From assembly GCA_903921295.1 (NCBI GenBank), contig CAIXOZ010000137.1:1-13120 (forward strand): a stretch of DNA of 13,120 nt, written 5' to 3'. This document shows, one piece after another, positions 12,719-13,120 of the stretch; positions within the stretch are counted from its first letter, which is position 1; each line of letters opens with the position of its first letter. Made by a program: the position numbers and the translations under genes. Source of the DNA: an uncultured cyanobacterium (GTDB lineage Bacteria; Cyanobacteriota; Cyanobacteriia; PCC-6307; Cyanobiaceae). The notes under the pieces are model-generated. The model was not told the DNA's origin, made no database searches, and was given only the letters and a program-made list of their open reading frames with translations.

Positions 12719-13120
12719 CTAATGCTTCAGGCGCTCCCTGGCCCCTTGCAACTGACGCGTCACCTGGGTGAATCCTGTGCCGCCCTCACTGGTACGAGCC
12801 GCCACCACCTGACGCGGAGCAATCGCCTCGTAAAGATCGGCCTCAAAGGCAGGATGCAGGGCCTGCCAGCGTTCGAGGGGCAGATCCCGCAACAGAATGC
12901 CTTCGTTCAGACACTGTTTGACCAACCCACCGACGAGCTGATACGCCTCGCGGAACGGCACATCGCGGGCCACCAGATAATCAGCGACATCGGTGGCATT
13001 GGAGAAATCAGCAGCCACGGCCGCTTCCAGTCGCTCCGTGCGGAACTGAATGCCCTCCTCCAGCAGAATCGCCATCGCTTCGAGGCAATCCAGGCAGGTG
13101 CGCACAACATCGAAGAGCGC
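12719..13120 (-). CDS. argH: Argininosuccinate lyase, C-terminal part (truncated by window edge)
   Basis: ArgH splits argininosuccinate into arginine and fumarate, the last step of arginine synthesis. Only the C-terminal 133 residues are in the window; the frame is open through base 13120, so the active-site regions lie outside. What is visible is the C-terminal helical domain: an alanine-rich helix start (ALFDVVRTCLDCLEAM), TERLEAAVAADFSNATDVADYLVARDVPFREAYQ (the most conserved stretch is ATDVADYLV and VPFREAY), then helices ending in DLYEAIAPRQVVAARTS. The block FxNATDxADYLVxxGxPFREAY is the recognised ArgH C-terminal pattern, here with ARD in place of the common KG. The stop is TAG. The gene precedes rbp in the same direction, 156 bases away. 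Confidence 0.93.
   Translation of the reverse strand, partial: ALFDVVRTCLDCLEAMAILLEEGIQFRTERLEAAVAADFSNATDVADYLVARDVPFREAYQLVGGLVKQCLNEGILLRDLPLERWQALHPAFEADLYEAIAPRQVVAARTSEGGTGFTQVTRQLQGARERLKH

Overview
The window reads as chromosome from a high-GC picocyanobacterium of the Synechococcus/Cyanobium type. The evidence is the high GC content, dense packing with almost no long intergenic space, a cyanobacterial-style RRM plus glycine-rich RNA-binding protein, and a gene order that matches, from memory, a housekeeping neighbourhood of Synechococcus and Prochlorococcus (argH, rbp, dusA ... grpE, dnaJ, small TusA-like protein, rsgA, ybaB, murB, murC). The genus is an inference; no rRNA or marker comparison was possible.

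Layout from left to right. (1) Positions 1-2166, plus strand: the 3' part of murC, then murB and a ybaB/ebfC gene. These are two peptidoglycan-precursor enzymes and a nucleoid-associated protein. (2) Positions 2192-5373, minus strand: a tightly packed run read in the order grpE, dnaJ, tusA-like, rsgA. It combines Hsp70 co-chaperones, a small sulfur-carrier-like protein and a 30S ribosome-assembly GTPase. The last three genes overlap or nearly abut. grpE and dnaJ are separated by 107 bases holding a perfect 12-bp inverted repeat. (3) Positions 5467-9337, plus strand: the type IV pilus motor and platform operon pilB-pilT-pilC. (4) Positions 9513-10850, minus strand: a YhiN/HI0933-family flavoprotein, facing dusA (10857-11885, plus) with only six bases between the start codons. 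(5) Positions 11978-12562, minus strand: the RRM glycine-rich protein, preceded by the 3' end of argH, which runs off the right edge. A clean 10-bp hairpin lies between the convergent dusA and rbp genes.

Most of the window is ordinary housekeeping. I do not see a clearly undescribed defence, mobile or biosynthetic system. There are no tRNA or rRNA genes, CRISPR arrays, insertion sequences or phage genes that I can recognise. The most interesting points are the unusual PilB (a short, proline-rich N-terminus in place of the usual N-terminal domain, and an extra C-terminal four-cysteine knuckle), the hairpin between grpE and dnaJ, the six-base divergent flavoprotein/dusA junction, the CPVN (not CPxP) sulfur-carrier motif, and a marked local drop in GC inside pilT.
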